A model generated the notes under the pieces. It saw only the letters and a list, made by a program, of their open reading frames with translations, ran no database searches and was not told where the DNA came from. A stretch of DNA of 64,000 nt from Alsobacter ponti. Lineage in GTDB: Bacteria > Pseudomonadota > Alphaproteobacteria > Rhizobiales > Beijerinckiaceae. The translations under genes and the position numbers were made by a program. Shown here piece after piece: positions 34,935-45,933 of this stretch (the stretch's first letter is position 1; each line of letters opens with the position of its first letter). The stretch lies in assembly GCF_024294805.1 (NCBI RefSeq), contig NZ_JANCLU010000015.1, positions 1 to 64,000 on the forward strand. The letters run 5' to 3'.

Positions 34935-35795
34935 ATGCCCCCTACCGAGATGAGTCCGCTCGTGTTCGCGGCCGTGCTGTCGGCGGCGGCCATGCACGCG
35001 GGGTGGAACGCCTTCCTGAAGGTGCGGCTGGAACCCTTCCTGGCGATGACGCTGATCGCCGGGTGCTCGGGGCTGGCGGCGATCCCGCTGCTGCTGGTGT
35101 TCGGCCTGCCCAACGCGGAATCGATGCCGTGGCTGGCGGCCTCGACCGTGCTGCACCTGCTCTATTACCTGGCGCTGACCGAGGCCTACCGGCGCGCCGA
35201 CATGGGGCAGATCTACCCCATCGCGCGCGGCACCGCGCCGCTGCTCACCGCCAGCCTCTCGCTGCTGCTGCTGGGCGAAGCCCTGTCGCCGCAGGTGCTG
35301 GCAGGCATCGTCGTGCTCGGCGGCGGCATCATCGTGATGTCGGTCACCGGGCGACGCCCCGGCTCGGCGTTCGACCCCGTCGCCGTCGCCTTCGCGCTGC
35401 TCACCGCGACGATCATCTGCGGCTACACGCTCGTCGACGGTCTCGGCGCGCGCGCCGCCCGCAACCCGCACGCCTACACGGCGCTGCTGTTCGTGCTCGA
35501 CGGCCTGCCGCTGGTCCTCTTCGCGCTGTGGCGCAAGGGGCTGGCGGGGCTCAAGCCGATTCTCGCCTACCTGCCCAACGGCGTCGCCGGCGGCGCGCTG
35601 TCCATGGGGTCGTACTGGATCGCCATCTGGGCGATGACGGTCGCGCCCATCGCGCTGGTGGCGGCGCTGCGCGAGACGAGCGTTCTGTTCGCGGCGCTGA
35701 TCGCGGTGTTCGTGCTGGGCGAGCCGTTCATCAGGCGGCGCGGCGTCGCGGTGGCGCTGATCCTCGCCGGGCTCGTGCTGATCCGGCTCGGATGA
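34935..35795 (+). CDS. EamA-family (DMT) transporter
   Basis: A 286-residue inner-membrane protein with about ten helices formed by two EamA halves. The first contains YYLALTEAYRRADMGQIYPIARGTAP; the second contains MTVAPIALVAALRETSVLF and ends LILAGLVLIRLG. These are drug/metabolite-type exporters of small molecules. The position, divergent from the glutamyl-ligase gene and followed by an iron alcohol dehydrogenase, suggests movement of an amine or amino-acid-like compound, as inference. ATG 34935 is used; ATG 34950 is also possible. Confidence 0.88.
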   Translation: MPPTEMSPLVFAAVLSAAAMHAGWNAFLKVRLEPFLAMTLIAGCSGLAAIPLLLVFGLPNAESMPWLAASTVLHLLYYLALTEAYRRADMGQIYPIARGTAPLLTASLSLLLLGEALSPQVLAGIVVLGGGIIVMSVTGRRPGSAFDPVAVAFALLTATIICGYTLVDGLGARAARNPHAYTALLFVLDGLPLVLFALWRKGLAGLKPILAYLPNGVAGGALSMGSYWIAIWAMTVAPIALVAALRETSVLFAALIAVFVLGEPFIRRRGVAVALILAGLVLIRLG

Positions 35796-35866
35796 GCAAA
35801 ACCGATTTCCTCTTTGCGGCCGCATGATCTAAGCCTGTGCGGCGTTTTTCTCGACGGGACCTGGCC

Positions 35867-37033
35867 ATGGAACTTCGCGGCAACTGGAACTACCCCACCA
35901 CCGTCCGCTTCGGCGCGGGCCGCATCGCGGAGCTGCCGCAGCACGTGGCGAGCGCCGGCATGTCCCGCCCGCTGCTGGTCACCGACCCCCGCCTCGCGGC
36001 GATGCCGATGATCGCCTCGGCGGTCGCGTCGCTGAAGGCGGCGGGCCTGCCCTGCGCCGTGTTCTCGGACGTGCGGCCCAACCCCGTCGCCGCCAACGTC
36101 GAGGCGGGCGTCAAGATGCTGCGCGAGGGCAAGCATGACGGCGTCATCGCCTTCGGCGGCGGCTCCCCGCTCGACGTAGGCAAGGTGATCGCCTTCATGG
36201 CGGGCCAGACGCGGCCGATGTGGGACTTCGAGGACATCGGCGACTGGTGGACGCGCGCCGACCCCTCCGGCATTGCGCCGATCGTCGCCGTGCCCACCAC
36301 AGCGGGCACCGGCTCCGAGGTGGGGCGCGCCGGCGTCATCACCGACGAGGCCACCCACACCAAGAAGGTGATCTTCCATCCGCTGATGATGCCGAAGGTC
36401 ACGATCTGCGACCCCGAGCTGACGGTGGGCATGCCGCCCGTCATCACCGCCGGCACCGGCATGGACGCCTTCGCCCATTGCCTGGAGGCCTATTGCGGGC
36501 CGTTCTACCACCCGATGGCGGACGGCATCGCGGTGGAGGGCATGCGCCTCGTCCGGCAGAGCCTGGCCCGCGCCGTGAAGGACGGCGGCGACATCGCCGC
36601 GCGGGCGGACATGATGTCCGCGGCGGCGATGGGCGCGACGGCGTTCCAGAAGGCGCTGGGGGCGATCCACTCGCTGTCCCACCCCGTCGGCGCGCTCTAC
36701 GACACCCATCACGGCATGACCAACGCCGTGTTCATGCCCTACGTGCTGGAGTTCAACCGGCCGGCCATCGAGGAGCGCATCGGCCGCGTCGCCGCCTATC
36801 TCGGCGTCGGGTCGAGCTTCGACGACTTCATGGCCTACGTGCTGGAGCTGCGCCGGGAAATCGGCGTGCCACACACGCTGGCGGGCCTCGGCGTCGACGG
36901 CTCGCGCGTCGACGAGGTCGCGGCGGCCGCGCCCAAGGACCCGACGGCGGGCGGCAACCCCGTGCCGCTCGACGAGGCCGGCGCGCGCGCGATTTTCCTC
37001 GCGGCGCTGGAAGGACGGCTGCGCAGCGCTTAA
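35867..37033 (+). CDS. Iron-containing alcohol dehydrogenase
   Basis: A 388-residue type III alcohol dehydrogenase. It has the NAD-binding FGGGSPLDVGKVIAFMAG near residue 100, VPTTAGTGSEVGRA, and the iron ligands Asp/His in GMDAFAHCLEAYC plus two His in HSLSHPVGALYDTHHG. It should interconvert an alcohol and aldehyde, which fits supply of substrate to the nearby aldehyde dehydrogenase. GGGA lies before ATG 35867. It is 71 bases downstream of the EamA gene and 39 bases upstream of DedA. Confidence 0.94.
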   Translation: MELRGNWNYPTTVRFGAGRIAELPQHVASAGMSRPLLVTDPRLAAMPMIASAVASLKAAGLPCAVFSDVRPNPVAANVEAGVKMLREGKHDGVIAFGGGSPLDVGKVIAFMAGQTRPMWDFEDIGDWWTRADPSGIAPIVAVPTTAGTGSEVGRAGVITDEATHTKKVIFHPLMMPKVTICDPELTVGMPPVITAGTGMDAFAHCLEAYCGPFYHPMADGIAVEGMRLVRQSLARAVKDGGDIAARADMMSAAAMGATAFQKALGAIHSLSHPVGALYDTHHGMTNAVFMPYVLEFNRPAIEERIGRVAAYLGVGSSFDDFMAYVLELRREIGVPHTLAGLGVDGSRVDEVAAAAPKDPTAGGNPVPLDEAGARAIFLAALEGRLRSA

Positions 37034-37072
37034 CTGAGAGGCAGCAACCCCGCCGCGGAACCCGGAGCGCAC

Positions 37073-37594
37073 GTGACCCTGCCCGACTTCGCCGTCCCGG
37101 TCGTCGAGTTCATCCGGGCGCATGAGGCGTGGGCCGCGCCGATCGTCTTCATCCTGGCGTTCGGGGAATCGCTCGCCTTCATCGCGCTGCTGCTGCCAGC
37201 CACCGTCATCCTGTGGGGCGTCGGCGCGCTGGTGGGGGCGAGCGGCATCTCGTTCTGGCCGCTCTGGCTGGCGGCGGCGCTGGGCGCGGCGCTGGGCGAC
37301 TGGGTGTCGTACTGGCTGGGCTACCACTACCACGCGCAGATCGGGCGGATGTGGCCGCTCTCCCGCTATCCGGACCTGCTGCCGCGCGGGCACCGATTCT
37401 TCGAGAAATGGGGCGTCGCGGGCGTGTTCCTCGGCCGCTTCTTCGGCCCGCTGCGCGCCGCCGTGCCGCTGGCGGCCGGCGCGTGCGAGATGAACCGCGC
37501 GCATTTCCAGCTCGCCAACTGGAGCTCCGCCGCCGTGTGGGGCGCGACGACGCTGGGCTCTGGGGCGCTCGGGGTGGAATGGCTGATGAACTGA
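37073..37594 (+). CDS. DedA-family membrane protein
   Basis: A 173-residue membrane protein of the VTT/DedA fold, with FGESLAFIALLLPATVILWG as the first re-entrant segment and GRFFGPLRAAVPLAAGACEM as the conserved arginine-containing motif. Family members move undecaprenyl phosphate or other lipids and support proton-dependent envelope functions. GTG 37073 has GGAG upstream. The 3' end overlaps the next gene by 16 bases. It is shorter than the usual 200-220 residues, mainly at the C-terminus, which ends LGVEWLMN. Confidence 0.9.
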   Translation: MTLPDFAVPVVEFIRAHEAWAAPIVFILAFGESLAFIALLLPATVILWGVGALVGASGISFWPLWLAAALGAALGDWVSYWLGYHYHAQIGRMWPLSRYPDLLPRGHRFFEKWGVAGVFLGRFFGPLRAAVPLAAGACEMNRAHFQLANWSSAAVWGATTLGSGALGVEWLMN

Positions 37595-38244
37595 CGCCCG
37601 GGCCGGACGCCACCCAGCGCCGGCCCTCCGCGGCCTTTCCGGCCGTCCTCGCCGTCCTGTTTCTGCTGGCGACGCCGGTATCCTATGTCGGGGCGTACGA
37701 CCGGCTGACGTGGTGGCTGGAAACCCTGCCGGCGCTGCTCGCCCTGCCCGCGCTCGCACTGGCCTGGCCGCGCTGGCGGCTCTCGAACCTGCTGCTCGTC
37801 TTTATCTTCCTGCACGCGCTCATCCTGCTGACCGGCGGGCACTACACCTATGCCCGCGTGCCGCTCGGCGACTGGGCCGCGCACGCCTTCGGCTGGACGC
37901 GCAACAATTTCGACAAGCTCGGGCATCTGGCGCAGGGCTTCGTGCCGGCGCTGCTGACGCGCGAGATTCTGCTGCGCTGGTCGCCGTTCCGGCAGACCCC
38001 GCGCAGCCTGTTCGTGCCGGTCATGGCGGTCGCCTGCCCGCTGGCGTTCAGCGCGTTCTACGAAATCATCGAGTGGTGGGTGGCGCTGGCGACCGGCACC
38101 GCCGCCACCGACTTCCTCGGCACGCAGGGCGACCCGTGGGACACGCAGTCCGACATGCTGTTCGCGCTGGTCGGCGCGCTGGCCGCCGTAACCCTGATGG
38201 GGCGGGCGCACGACAGGTCCATCGCCCGCGTCGAGGGACGCTGA
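37579..38244 (+). CDS. DUF2238 / YjdF-like membrane protein
   Basis: A 221-residue protein with about six hydrophobic helices and the family core ILLTGGHYTYARVPLGDW, NNFDKLGHLAQGFVPAL, YEIIEWWVALATG, and FLGTQGDPWDTQSDMLFALVGA. Acidic, His and Trp residues in the membrane segments are strongly kept in this family, but no function is established. Translation starts inside the DedA gene, so the two are probably made together. Confidence 0.9.
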   Translation: MADELTPGPDATQRRPSAAFPAVLAVLFLLATPVSYVGAYDRLTWWLETLPALLALPALALAWPRWRLSNLLLVFIFLHALILLTGGHYTYARVPLGDWAAHAFGWTRNNFDKLGHLAQGFVPALLTREILLRWSPFRQTPRSLFVPVMAVACPLAFSAFYEIIEWWVALATGTAATDFLGTQGDPWDTQSDMLFALVGALAAVTLMGRAHDRSIARVEGR

Positions 38245-38247
38245 GGC

Positions 38248-38742
38248 TCACGCACCGGCGCGCCGGCGCTCCAGGATGACGGATCGGGCGCACGGGCCGT
38301 GCGAACCGCCCCTCTCGCCGGTGTCGGCGAAGCCGTGGCGCAGGTAGAAGGCGAGCCCCTTTTCGTTGCGCGCCTCGACCTCGAGCTGCCAGCGGTCCGC
38401 CTGCGGGAAGGCGCCGGCGAGCGCATCGAGAAGGGCCGCGCCGGCTCCGGCGCGCTGCACGGCCGGCGCGACGTAGAGCCGGTCCAGCCAGACGAGCCCG
38501 TCGCCCCGGTCGGTGGCCGAGCCGGTGCCGACGATGACGCCGTCCCGCTCGGCGACGAGGAAGCGATGCCCGGCCCGGTCGAGTTCGGCGGCGAGGTTGG
38601 CCGGCGAATGCCAGTCGTCGGTGATCGCCGTCACGCTCTCAGCGCCAAAGAGCGTGTCGTAGGTGTCGTGCCACGTCTCGACCAGCACGGCGCGCACGGC
38701 CGGCAGGTCGGCGGCGCGCGCGGGGCGGACGAGAAGCGTCAT
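38248..38742 (-). CDS. GNAT-family N-acetyltransferase
   Basis: A 164-residue acetyltransferase with RPARAADLPAVRAVLVETWH at the N-terminus, LDRLYVAPAVQRAGAGAAL as the acetyl-CoA loop, and EVEARNEKGLAFYLRHGF as the conserved last motif. The acceptor is unknown. It lies eight bases downstream of gatB, counting on the plus strand from its start to the gatB stop, on the same strand, and may be translated from the gat transcript. It converges with the DUF2238 gene three bases away. Confidence 0.9.
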   Translation of the reverse strand: MTLLVRPARAADLPAVRAVLVETWHDTYDTLFGAESVTAITDDWHSPANLAAELDRAGHRFLVAERDGVIVGTGSATDRGDGLVWLDRLYVAPAVQRAGAGAALLDALAGAFPQADRWQLEVEARNEKGLAFYLRHGFADTGERGGSHGPCARSVILERRRAGA

Positions 38743-38750
38743 AACGCGCC

Positions 38751-40223
38751 TCAGATGCCGAGCTTGGCCTTCAGCATGTCGTTGACGGCCTGCGGGTTGG
38801 CCTTGCCGCCCGTCTGCTTCATCACCTGCCCGACGAACCAGCCGATCATGGTCGGCTTGGCCTTGGCCTGCTCGACCTTGTCCGGATTGGCGGCGATGAC
38901 GGCGTCGATGGCGGCCTCGATGGCGCCGGTGTCCGTCACCTGCTTCATGCCGCGGCTCTCGACGATCTGGCGCGGATCGCCGCCCTCGGACCAGACGATC
39001 TCGAACAGGTCCTTGGCGATCTTGCCGGAGATCACGCCTTCGCCGATCAGGTCGACGATGGCGCCGAGCTGCGCCGCCGACACCGGCGACGTCGCCACGT
39101 CCTTGCCTTCTTTGTTGAGGCGGCCGAACAGCTCGTTGATCACCCAGTTCGCCGCCGCCTTGCCGTCACGGCCCTTGGCCACGGCCTCGTAGAAGTCGGC
39201 GCTGGCGCGCTCGGCCACGAGCACCGAGGCGTCGTAGGGCGTGACGCCGTAGTCGGCGATGAAGCGCGCCTTCTTCTCGTCGGGCAGTTCGGGCAGGTCG
39301 GCCGCGAGCGCGTCGACGAAGGCCTGGTCGAACTCCAGCGGCAGCAGGTCCGGGTCCGGGAAGTAGCGGTAGTCGTGCGCCTCCTCCTTCGAGCGCATCG
39401 AGCGCGTCTCGCCCTTGCCGGGGTCGAACAGGCGCGTCTCCTGCTCGATGACGCCGCCGTCCTCGATGATGCCGATCTGCCGGCGCGCCTCGTGCTCGAT
39501 GGCCTGCCCGATGAAGCGGATCGAGTTCACGTTCTTGATCTCGCAGCGCGTGCCCAGCGGCTCGCCGGGCCGGCGCACCGAGACGTTGACGTCGGCGCGC
39601 AGCGAGCCCTCCTCCATGTTGCCGTCGCACGTGCCGAGGTAGCGCAGGATGGTGCGCAGCTTGGTGACGTAGGCGCGCGCCTCCTCGGAGGAGCGCAGGT
39701 CCGGCTTGGAGACGATCTCCATCAGGGCCACGCCCGAGCGGTTCAGGTCCACGAAGCTCATGGTGGGATGCTGGTCGTGCAGCGACTTGCCGGCGTCCTG
39801 CTCCAGGTGCAGCCGCTCGATGCCGACGCGGATCTGGCCGCCGCTCTCGGGCAGGTCGACCAGCACCTCGCCCTCCCCGACGATGGGGCTCTTGTACTGG
39901 CTGATCTGGTAGCCCTGCGGCAGGTCCGGGTAGAAATAGTTCTTGCGGTCGAAGGTCGAGCGCAGGTTGATCCGTGCCTTCAGGCCGAGCCCGCTGCGCA
40001 CCGCCTGCTTGACGCATTCCTCGTTGATGACCGGCAGCATGCCCGGCATCGCCGCGTCGACCAGCGACACGTTCGCGTTGGGCTCGGCCCCGAACGTCGT
40101 CGACGCGCCGGAGAACAGCTTTGACTTCGAGGTGACCTGGGCGTGGATCTCCATGCCGATCACGACTTCCCAATCCCCGGTCGCGCCCTTGATGAGCTTG
40201 GAGGGTGAGGCGGGTGCGTTCAT
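38751..40223 (-). CDS. gatB: Asp-tRNA(Asn)/Glu-tRNA(Gln) amidotransferase subunit B
   Basis: GatB binds the misacylated tRNA, activates it with ATP, and receives ammonia from GatA. The 490 residues contain the N-terminal [20 protein letters not shown], the zinc/ATP region [39 protein letters not shown], and [18 protein letters not shown]. The YqeY-like helical tail ends [17 protein letters not shown]. It forms GatCAB with the two genes upstream on this strand; a small membrane-protein gene lies between gatA and gatB. Confidence 0.97.
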   Translation of the reverse strand: MNAPASPSKLIKGATGDWEVVIGMEIHAQVTSKSKLFSGASTTFGAEPNANVSLVDAAMPGMLPVINEECVKQAVRSGLGLKARINLRSTFDRKNYFYPDLPQGYQISQYKSPIVGEGEVLVDLPESGGQIRVGIERLHLEQDAGKSLHDQHPTMSFVDLNRSGVALMEIVSKPDLRSSEEARAYVTKLRTILRYLGTCDGNMEEGSLRADVNVSVRRPGEPLGTRCEIKNVNSIRFIGQAIEHEARRQIGIIEDGGVIEQETRLFDPGKGETRSMRSKEEAHDYRYFPDPDLLPLEFDQAFVDALAADLPELPDEKKARFIADYGVTPYDASVLVAERASADFYEAVAKGRDGKAAANWVINELFGRLNKEGKDVATSPVSAAQLGAIVDLIGEGVISGKIAKDLFEIVWSEGGDPRQIVESRGMKQVTDTGAIEAAIDAVIAANPDKVEQAKAKPTMIGWFVGQVMKQTGGKANPQAVNDMLKAKLGI

Positions 40224-40309
40224 GGCGTCGGTCTCGCGTCCTGCGTTGGTCGGGTCAGCTTGTGGGTCGTGGCACGTTCGGGGTCAAGGGGGCCGTCCCT
40301 CCGGGCGGA

Positions 40310-40621
40310 TCAGCGGCGCGCCCGGACCCTGCGCGCCGTGTAGCCGGCCAGCGCCCAGACGAAGCCCGCCACGACGCGGAAGAAGGCGTGCGCGCCGCCG
40401 AAGGCGTAGCCGCCCTCGAACCATCCCAGCCCCACCTCGCGCAGCGCGAAGCTGAGCGTCACGCCCGCCAGGCCGGCGGCGAGGCCGGCCAGGATGAGCT
40501 TGCCGGGCTGGTCCGCCGTCCAGCCCATCCACAGGCCGATGACGATGACGGCCGGGTCGAGAAAGGCGAGCGCGATGACCCAGCGGAACGGCTCGAGGTC
40601 GGCCCAGAAATGCGGCGGCAT
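40310..40621 (-). CDS. Small membrane protein between gatA and gatB (unknown)
   Basis: A 103-residue protein with three probable membrane helices (FRWVIALAFLDPAVIVIGLWMGW; LILAGLAAGLAGVTLSFAL; FFRVVAGFVWALAGYTA) and a very basic C-terminus (ARRVRARR). I do not recognise the family. It lies 51 bases after the gatA stop and 86 bases before the gatB start on the same strand, so it is probably part of the gat transcript without being part of the enzyme. The codon pattern is like its neighbours. Confidence 0.7.
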   Translation of the reverse strand: MPPHFWADLEPFRWVIALAFLDPAVIVIGLWMGWTADQPGKLILAGLAAGLAGVTLSFALREVGLGWFEGGYAFGGAHAFFRVVAGFVWALAGYTARRVRARR

Positions 40622-40672
40622 GGTCAGCGCTCCGTCATACTCAGCGCGACTTGGCGGCCGCCGCGCGCCGGC

Positions 40673-42153
<1,481 letters not shown>

Positions 42154-42154
<1 letters not shown>

Positions 42155-42441
42155 CACTCGACGACCTTTGGCACGACGAAATAATGGTCTTCGGTCAGCG
42201 GGGCGTTGCCGACGATGATTTCGGCGTAGCCGCCGTCCGTCACCTCGTCCTGCCGCTTCTTCATCATCATCGGCGTCACCGAGGTCATGGGCTCGACGCC
42301 GGTGACGTCCACCTCCGCGAGTTGCTCGACGAAGGCAAGGATGGCGTTGAGTTCGCCCTGGAGGTGCGGCACCTCCTCGTCTGTGACGGCGATGCGCGCG
42401 AGATGCGCGATGCGACGGACGGTCGCCTGGTCGACGGACAT
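42154..42441 (-). CDS. gatC: Asp-tRNA(Asn)/Glu-tRNA(Gln) amidotransferase subunit C
   Basis: A 95-residue subunit that wraps around and stabilises GatA and GatB. The family pattern is clear: [50 protein letters not shown], and the C-terminal ITGN-like [24 protein letters not shown] lies five bases before ATG 42441. It heads the gatC-gatA-X-gatB run. A GC-rich hairpin sits 20 bases upstream of the start. Confidence 0.96.
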
Positions 42442-42460
42442 GGATTCCTCATGGCGCAAA

Positions 42461-42481
42461 CGCCGCGGCTGCGCCGCGGCG
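42461..42481 (-). terminator. GC hairpin upstream of gatC / after UPF0173 gene
   Basis: CGCCGCGG and CCGCGGCG form an 8-bp stem with a 5-base loop between the end of the UPF0173 hydrolase gene and the gatC start. There is no U-tract. It could end or slow the hydrolase transcript or sit in the gatC leader; function is not proven. Confidence 0.35.
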
Positions 42482-42545
42482 CTGCGTTCTAGCACCGCGC
42501 GCTTCGCAGCCGCAACAGGCCCGGACGCGCCGCGCGGCGGGGCGC

Positions 42546-43250
42546 TCAGCCCCCGAACGGCACCGGGTCGCCCTTCTCGGGCACGACGACGCGGGTGGTG
42601 GAGCCGGCCATCTCGGCCTGGAAGGCGGAGGCGTCCGCATCGATGATCGGGAACGTGCCGTAGTGGCAGGGCAACACCGCCTCGAAGCGGAAGAAGCGCT
42701 TCACCGCCATGGCCGCCGTGCGCGCGCCCATGGTGAAGCGGTCGCCGATCGGCACCATGCCGATCTTGGGCTGATAGATCTCGTTGATCAGCGCCATGTC
42801 GCCGAAGATGTCCGTGTCGCCCATATGGTAGACGGTCGGCTCTCCCGGGGCGCGCACGATGATCCCGTTCGGGCTGCCGAGCGGAACCGAGACGCCCGCG
42901 TCGCCCATGCCGGCGGAGTGGTCGGCGCGCACCAGCGACACGTGGAAGCCGCCGGCGTCGATGGTGCCGCCCGTGTTCATCGGGCTGAAATTCTTCACGC
43001 CCTGCGAGGCGAGCCACATGCACAAATCGTAATTGGTGACGACCGTCGCGCCGGTCTCGGCCGAAATGGCGGCGGTGTCGCCGACATGGTCGCCGTGGCC
43101 GTGGGTGACGAGGATATGCGTGAGGCCCCGGACAGCCGCCTCGCGGCTACCGCCGAAACCCGGATTGCCGGTGAAGAAGGGGTCGATCAGCACGGCCTTG
43201 TCCGCGAAATCGAGCCGGAACGCCGAGTGCCCGAACCAGGTAATCTGCAT
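42546..43250 (-). CDS. UPF0173-family metal-dependent hydrolase (metallo-beta-lactamase fold)
   Basis: A 234-residue hydrolase with [20 protein letters not shown] at the N-terminus, the metal-binding [11 protein letters not shown] near residue 50, further ligands in [18 protein letters not shown] (Asp) and a late His in [12 protein letters not shown]0173 proteins are widespread and the natural substrate is not known. It is on the gat strand, with 104 bases to gatC, and diverges from ruvX. Confidence 0.93.
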   Translation of the reverse strand: MQITWFGHSAFRLDFADKAVLIDPFFTGNPGFGGSREAAVRGLTHILVTHGHGDHVGDTAAISAETGATVVTNYDLCMWLASQGVKNFSPMNTGGTIDAGGFHVSLVRADHSAGMGDAGVSVPLGSPNGIIVRAPGEPTVYHMGDTDIFGDMALINEIYQPKIGMVPIGDRFTMGARTAAMAVKRFFRFEAVLPCHYGTFPIIDADASAFQAEMAGSTTRVVVPEKGDPVPFGG

Positions 43251-43354
43251 CTGGGTCTCCTGTGTGGAACCGTCGGGCTTTCTTTTTAGGGCGGCGCGGG
43301 GGCCGGGGTGAAGCCCCGCATTTATTCGCGCCCGCGTCCGTGCTACGCGACGCC

Positions 43355-43900
43355 ATGGCCGCGCCCACCCTCACCCTCGACGAGATCGAAGCCCTGCCGC
43401 GCGGCGCGCGGCTGATGGGGCTCGACCTCGGCACGAAGACCATCGGCCTTGCGCTCACGGATGTCGAGCGCCGCATCGCCTCGCCGCTCGAGACGATCAG
43501 GCGCGTCAAGTTCCGCGCCGACGCCGAAGCCGTGCTGAAGCTGGCCGACCGGCACGGCGTCGCCGCGCTCGTGCTGGGGCTGCCGCTCAACATGGACGGC
43601 TCGGAAGGGCCGCGCGCGCAGAGCACGCGCGCCTTTGCCCGCAACCTCGCCGGCCTGACGCCGCTGCCCATCCTGTTCTGGGACGAGCGCCTGTCGACCG
43701 TCGCCGTCACCCGCACGCTGCTCGACGCCGACGCCTCGCGGGCGCGCCGCGCCGAGCTCGTTGACAAGCTCGCCGCCGCCTACATCCTCCAAGGCCTGCT
43801 CGACCGTATCGCCGGGATGCGCCGCGCCCGCGACGAGGCGCGCGAGGCGGACGACCTGCGCGACGACCCCGGACGCGACCACCCCGGACGCGAAGCCTAG
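43355..43900 (+). CDS. ruvX: RuvX/YqgF putative Holliday junction resolvase / 16S rRNA nuclease
   Basis: A 181-residue RNase H-fold nuclease: the catalytic Asp in [34 protein letters not shown], the second acidic site in [13 protein letters not shown], and the third in [17 protein letters not shown]. YqgF acts in pre-16S rRNA end processing in E. coli. The C-terminus carries an extra charged tail of about 25 residues rich in Arg/Asp/Glu, not part of the fold. ATG 43355 is the first start that keeps the family N-terminus. Confidence 0.93.
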   Translation: MAAPTLTLDEIEALPRGARLMGLDLGTKTIGLALTDVERRIASPLETIRRVKFRADAEAVLKLADRHGVAALVLGLPLNMDGSEGPRAQSTRAFARNLAGLTPLPILFWDERLSTVAVTRTLLDADASRARRAELVDKLAAAYILQGLLDRIAGMRRARDEAREADDLRDDPGRDHPGREA

Positions 43901-43953
43901 ACCGCTCTTCGTCGGCCCCCTCCCCCCGTCGCCCCGCCGACCGGAACCCCGCC

Positions 43954-44880
43954 ATGCAAGCCGTGCTGCAAAGCCTGATCCCCGTCTTCCTGCTGCTCGC
44001 CACCGGGTGGGCGACGCGCACGGCGCGCGTCATCGACGAAGGCCAGTGGCGCGGCTTCGAGCGCGTCACCTACTACATCCTCTTCCCGGCGCTGGTGGCG
44101 GAGACGCTGGCGCGCGCCGACCTCGCCTCCGCGCCGCTGTTCGGGGTGGGCGGCGCGCTGGTCCTCGCCATCCTCGCCGTGTCGGCGCTGCTGCTGGTGC
44201 TGCGCAAGCCGATGGAGGACAGGCTCGGCGTCTCCGGGCCCTCCTTCACCTCGGTGTTCCAGGGCGCGACGCGCTGGAACACCTTCGTCGCGCTCGCGCT
44301 CGCCGGCGCGCTCTACGGCAATATCGGCGCGACTTTGTGCGCGGTGGCCATCGCGGCGATGATTCCGCTGCTCAACGTCATTTCCGTGCTGGTGCTGTCG
44401 CGCTACGCGGCACCGGCGCGGCTGTCGGCCTCGGAGTTCGCGCTGACCCTGGCGCGCAACCCGTTCATCTGGTCCTGCGCCCTCGGGCTGGCGCTCAACC
44501 TCACCGGGCTGCCGCTGCCCCGGGCGGTGTGGTCGTGGGCGGAAATCCTGGGCCGGGCCTCGCTGCCGGCCGGGCTGCTGGTGGTCGGCTCCGGGCTCGA
44601 CCTGTCGCGCCTGCGCCGCCCGAGCGCGGCGCTCACCGTCTCGATGGCGCTGAAGCTCGTTGTGATGCCGCTCGTCGCCGCCTCGCTGGCGCGGCTGCTC
44701 GGCGTCACCGGAGCGGGCGTGGCCGTCACCGTGATCTGCACCGCCGTGCCGACCGCCAGCGCCTCCTACGTGCTGGCCCGCCAGATGGGGGGCGACGCGC
44801 CGCTGATGGCCGAAATCATCACCGTCCAGACGCTCGCCGCCATGGCGACCATGCCCCTCGCCATCGCGCTGCTGGCGTAG
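43954..44880 (+). CDS. AEC-family permease (second copy)
   Basis: A 308-residue ten-helix permease with TYYILFPALVAETLARADL, a central FQGATRWNTFVALALAGALYG (the conserved RxN segment of the first crossing), ARNPFIWSCALGLALNLTG, and a C-terminal VICTAVPTASASYVLARQMG crossing. Only distantly like the AEC protein at 8498-9427, so not a recent duplication. It lies between ruvX and pyrB. The substrate is unknown. Confidence 0.88.
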   Translation: MQAVLQSLIPVFLLLATGWATRTARVIDEGQWRGFERVTYYILFPALVAETLARADLASAPLFGVGGALVLAILAVSALLLVLRKPMEDRLGVSGPSFTSVFQGATRWNTFVALALAGALYGNIGATLCAVAIAAMIPLLNVISVLVLSRYAAPARLSASEFALTLARNPFIWSCALGLALNLTGLPLPRAVWSWAEILGRASLPAGLLVVGSGLDLSRLRRPSAALTVSMALKLVVMPLVAASLARLLGVTGAGVAVTVICTAVPTASASYVLARQMGGDAPLMAEIITVQTLAAMATMPLAIALLA

Positions 44881-44969
44881 GCGTCGCCGGCGCGGGAGCT
44901 TCGCGGCCTGTTTCCGGCCCCGCGCCCGCCCTTGCCGGCCGGGGCGATTCCCGTTAACGCATCTGGCTC

Positions 44970-45923
44970 ATGCAGCCCGCATCCTCGACCCCGCCGCGCT
45001 TTCCCCATCGCCACCTGCTGGGGATCGAGGGCCTGTCGGCGCGCGATATCACCACCCTGCTCGACATGGCCGACGAGGCCGTCGAGGTGTCGCGGCAGGT
45101 GGAGAAGAAGAAGGCGACGCTGCGCGGGCGCACGCAGATCAACCTGTTCTTCGAGGCCTCGACGCGCACCCAGTCCTCGTTCGAGCTGGCCGGCAAGCGC
45201 CTCGGCGCGGACGTCATGAACATGTCGGTCGCCTCGTCCTCGATGAAGAAGGGCGAGACGCTGATCGACACGGCGATGACGCTGAACGCCATGCGGCCGG
45301 ACCTGATCGTCGTGCGCCATCACGCCGCCGGAGCGGTCCACCTGCTGGCGCGCAAGGTCGACTGCTCGGTCATCAACGCCGGCGACGGCGCGCACGAGCA
45401 CCCGACCCAGGCGCTGCTCGACGCGCTGACCATCCGCCGCAACAAGGGCACGATTCACGGCCTCGTGGTGGCCATCTGCGGCGACATCCTGCATTCGCGC
45501 GTGGCGCGCTCCAACATCATCCTGCTCAACGCGCTCGGCGCGGAGGTGCGCGCCATCGGCCCCTCGACGCTGCTGCCGGCGGGACTGGAGCGCATGGGCG
45601 TCGAGGTGTTCACCGACATGCGCAAGGGCCTCGACGGGGCCGACATCGTGATGATGCTGCGCCTGCAGCGCGAGCGCATGAACGGCTCCTTCGTGCCCTC
45701 GACGAAGGAATATTTCCATTTCTTCGGCCTCGACGCCGAGAAGCTGGCCTGCGCGCGGCCGGACGCGCTGGTGATGCACCCCGGCCCGATGAACCGCGGC
45801 GTCGAGATCGCCTCCGATATCGCCGACGGGGCGCAGTCGCTGATCCGCGAGCAGGTCGAGATGGGCGTCGCCGTGCGCATGGCCGTGCTCGAGGCGCTGG
45901 CCAGCCATCTGCCGAACCAGTGA
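44970..45923 (+). CDS. pyrB: Aspartate carbamoyltransferase catalytic chain
   Basis: PyrB makes carbamoyl-aspartate in pyrimidine synthesis. The 317 residues contain the carbamoyl-phosphate site [32 protein letters not shown], the [12 protein letters not shown] block, [17 protein letters not shown], and aspartate-site [17 protein letters not shown]. No regulatory chain PyrI is seen. Instead an inactive dihydroorotase-like gene follows by ten bases, the arrangement of class A/pseudo-DHOase ATCases in Pseudomonas and many alphaproteobacteria. Confidence 0.97.
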   Translation: MQPASSTPPRFPHRHLLGIEGLSARDITTLLDMADEAVEVSRQVEKKKATLRGRTQINLFFEASTRTQSSFELAGKRLGADVMNMSVASSSMKKGETLIDTAMTLNAMRPDLIVVRHHAAGAVHLLARKVDCSVINAGDGAHEHPTQALLDALTIRRNKGTIHGLVVAICGDILHSRVARSNIILLNALGAEVRAIGPSTLLPAGLERMGVEVFTDMRKGLDGADIVMMLRLQRERMNGSFVPSTKEYFHFFGLDAEKLACARPDALVMHPGPMNRGVEIASDIADGAQSLIREQVEMGVAVRMAVLEALASHLPNQ

Positions 45924-45933
45924 GAGCGGACCG

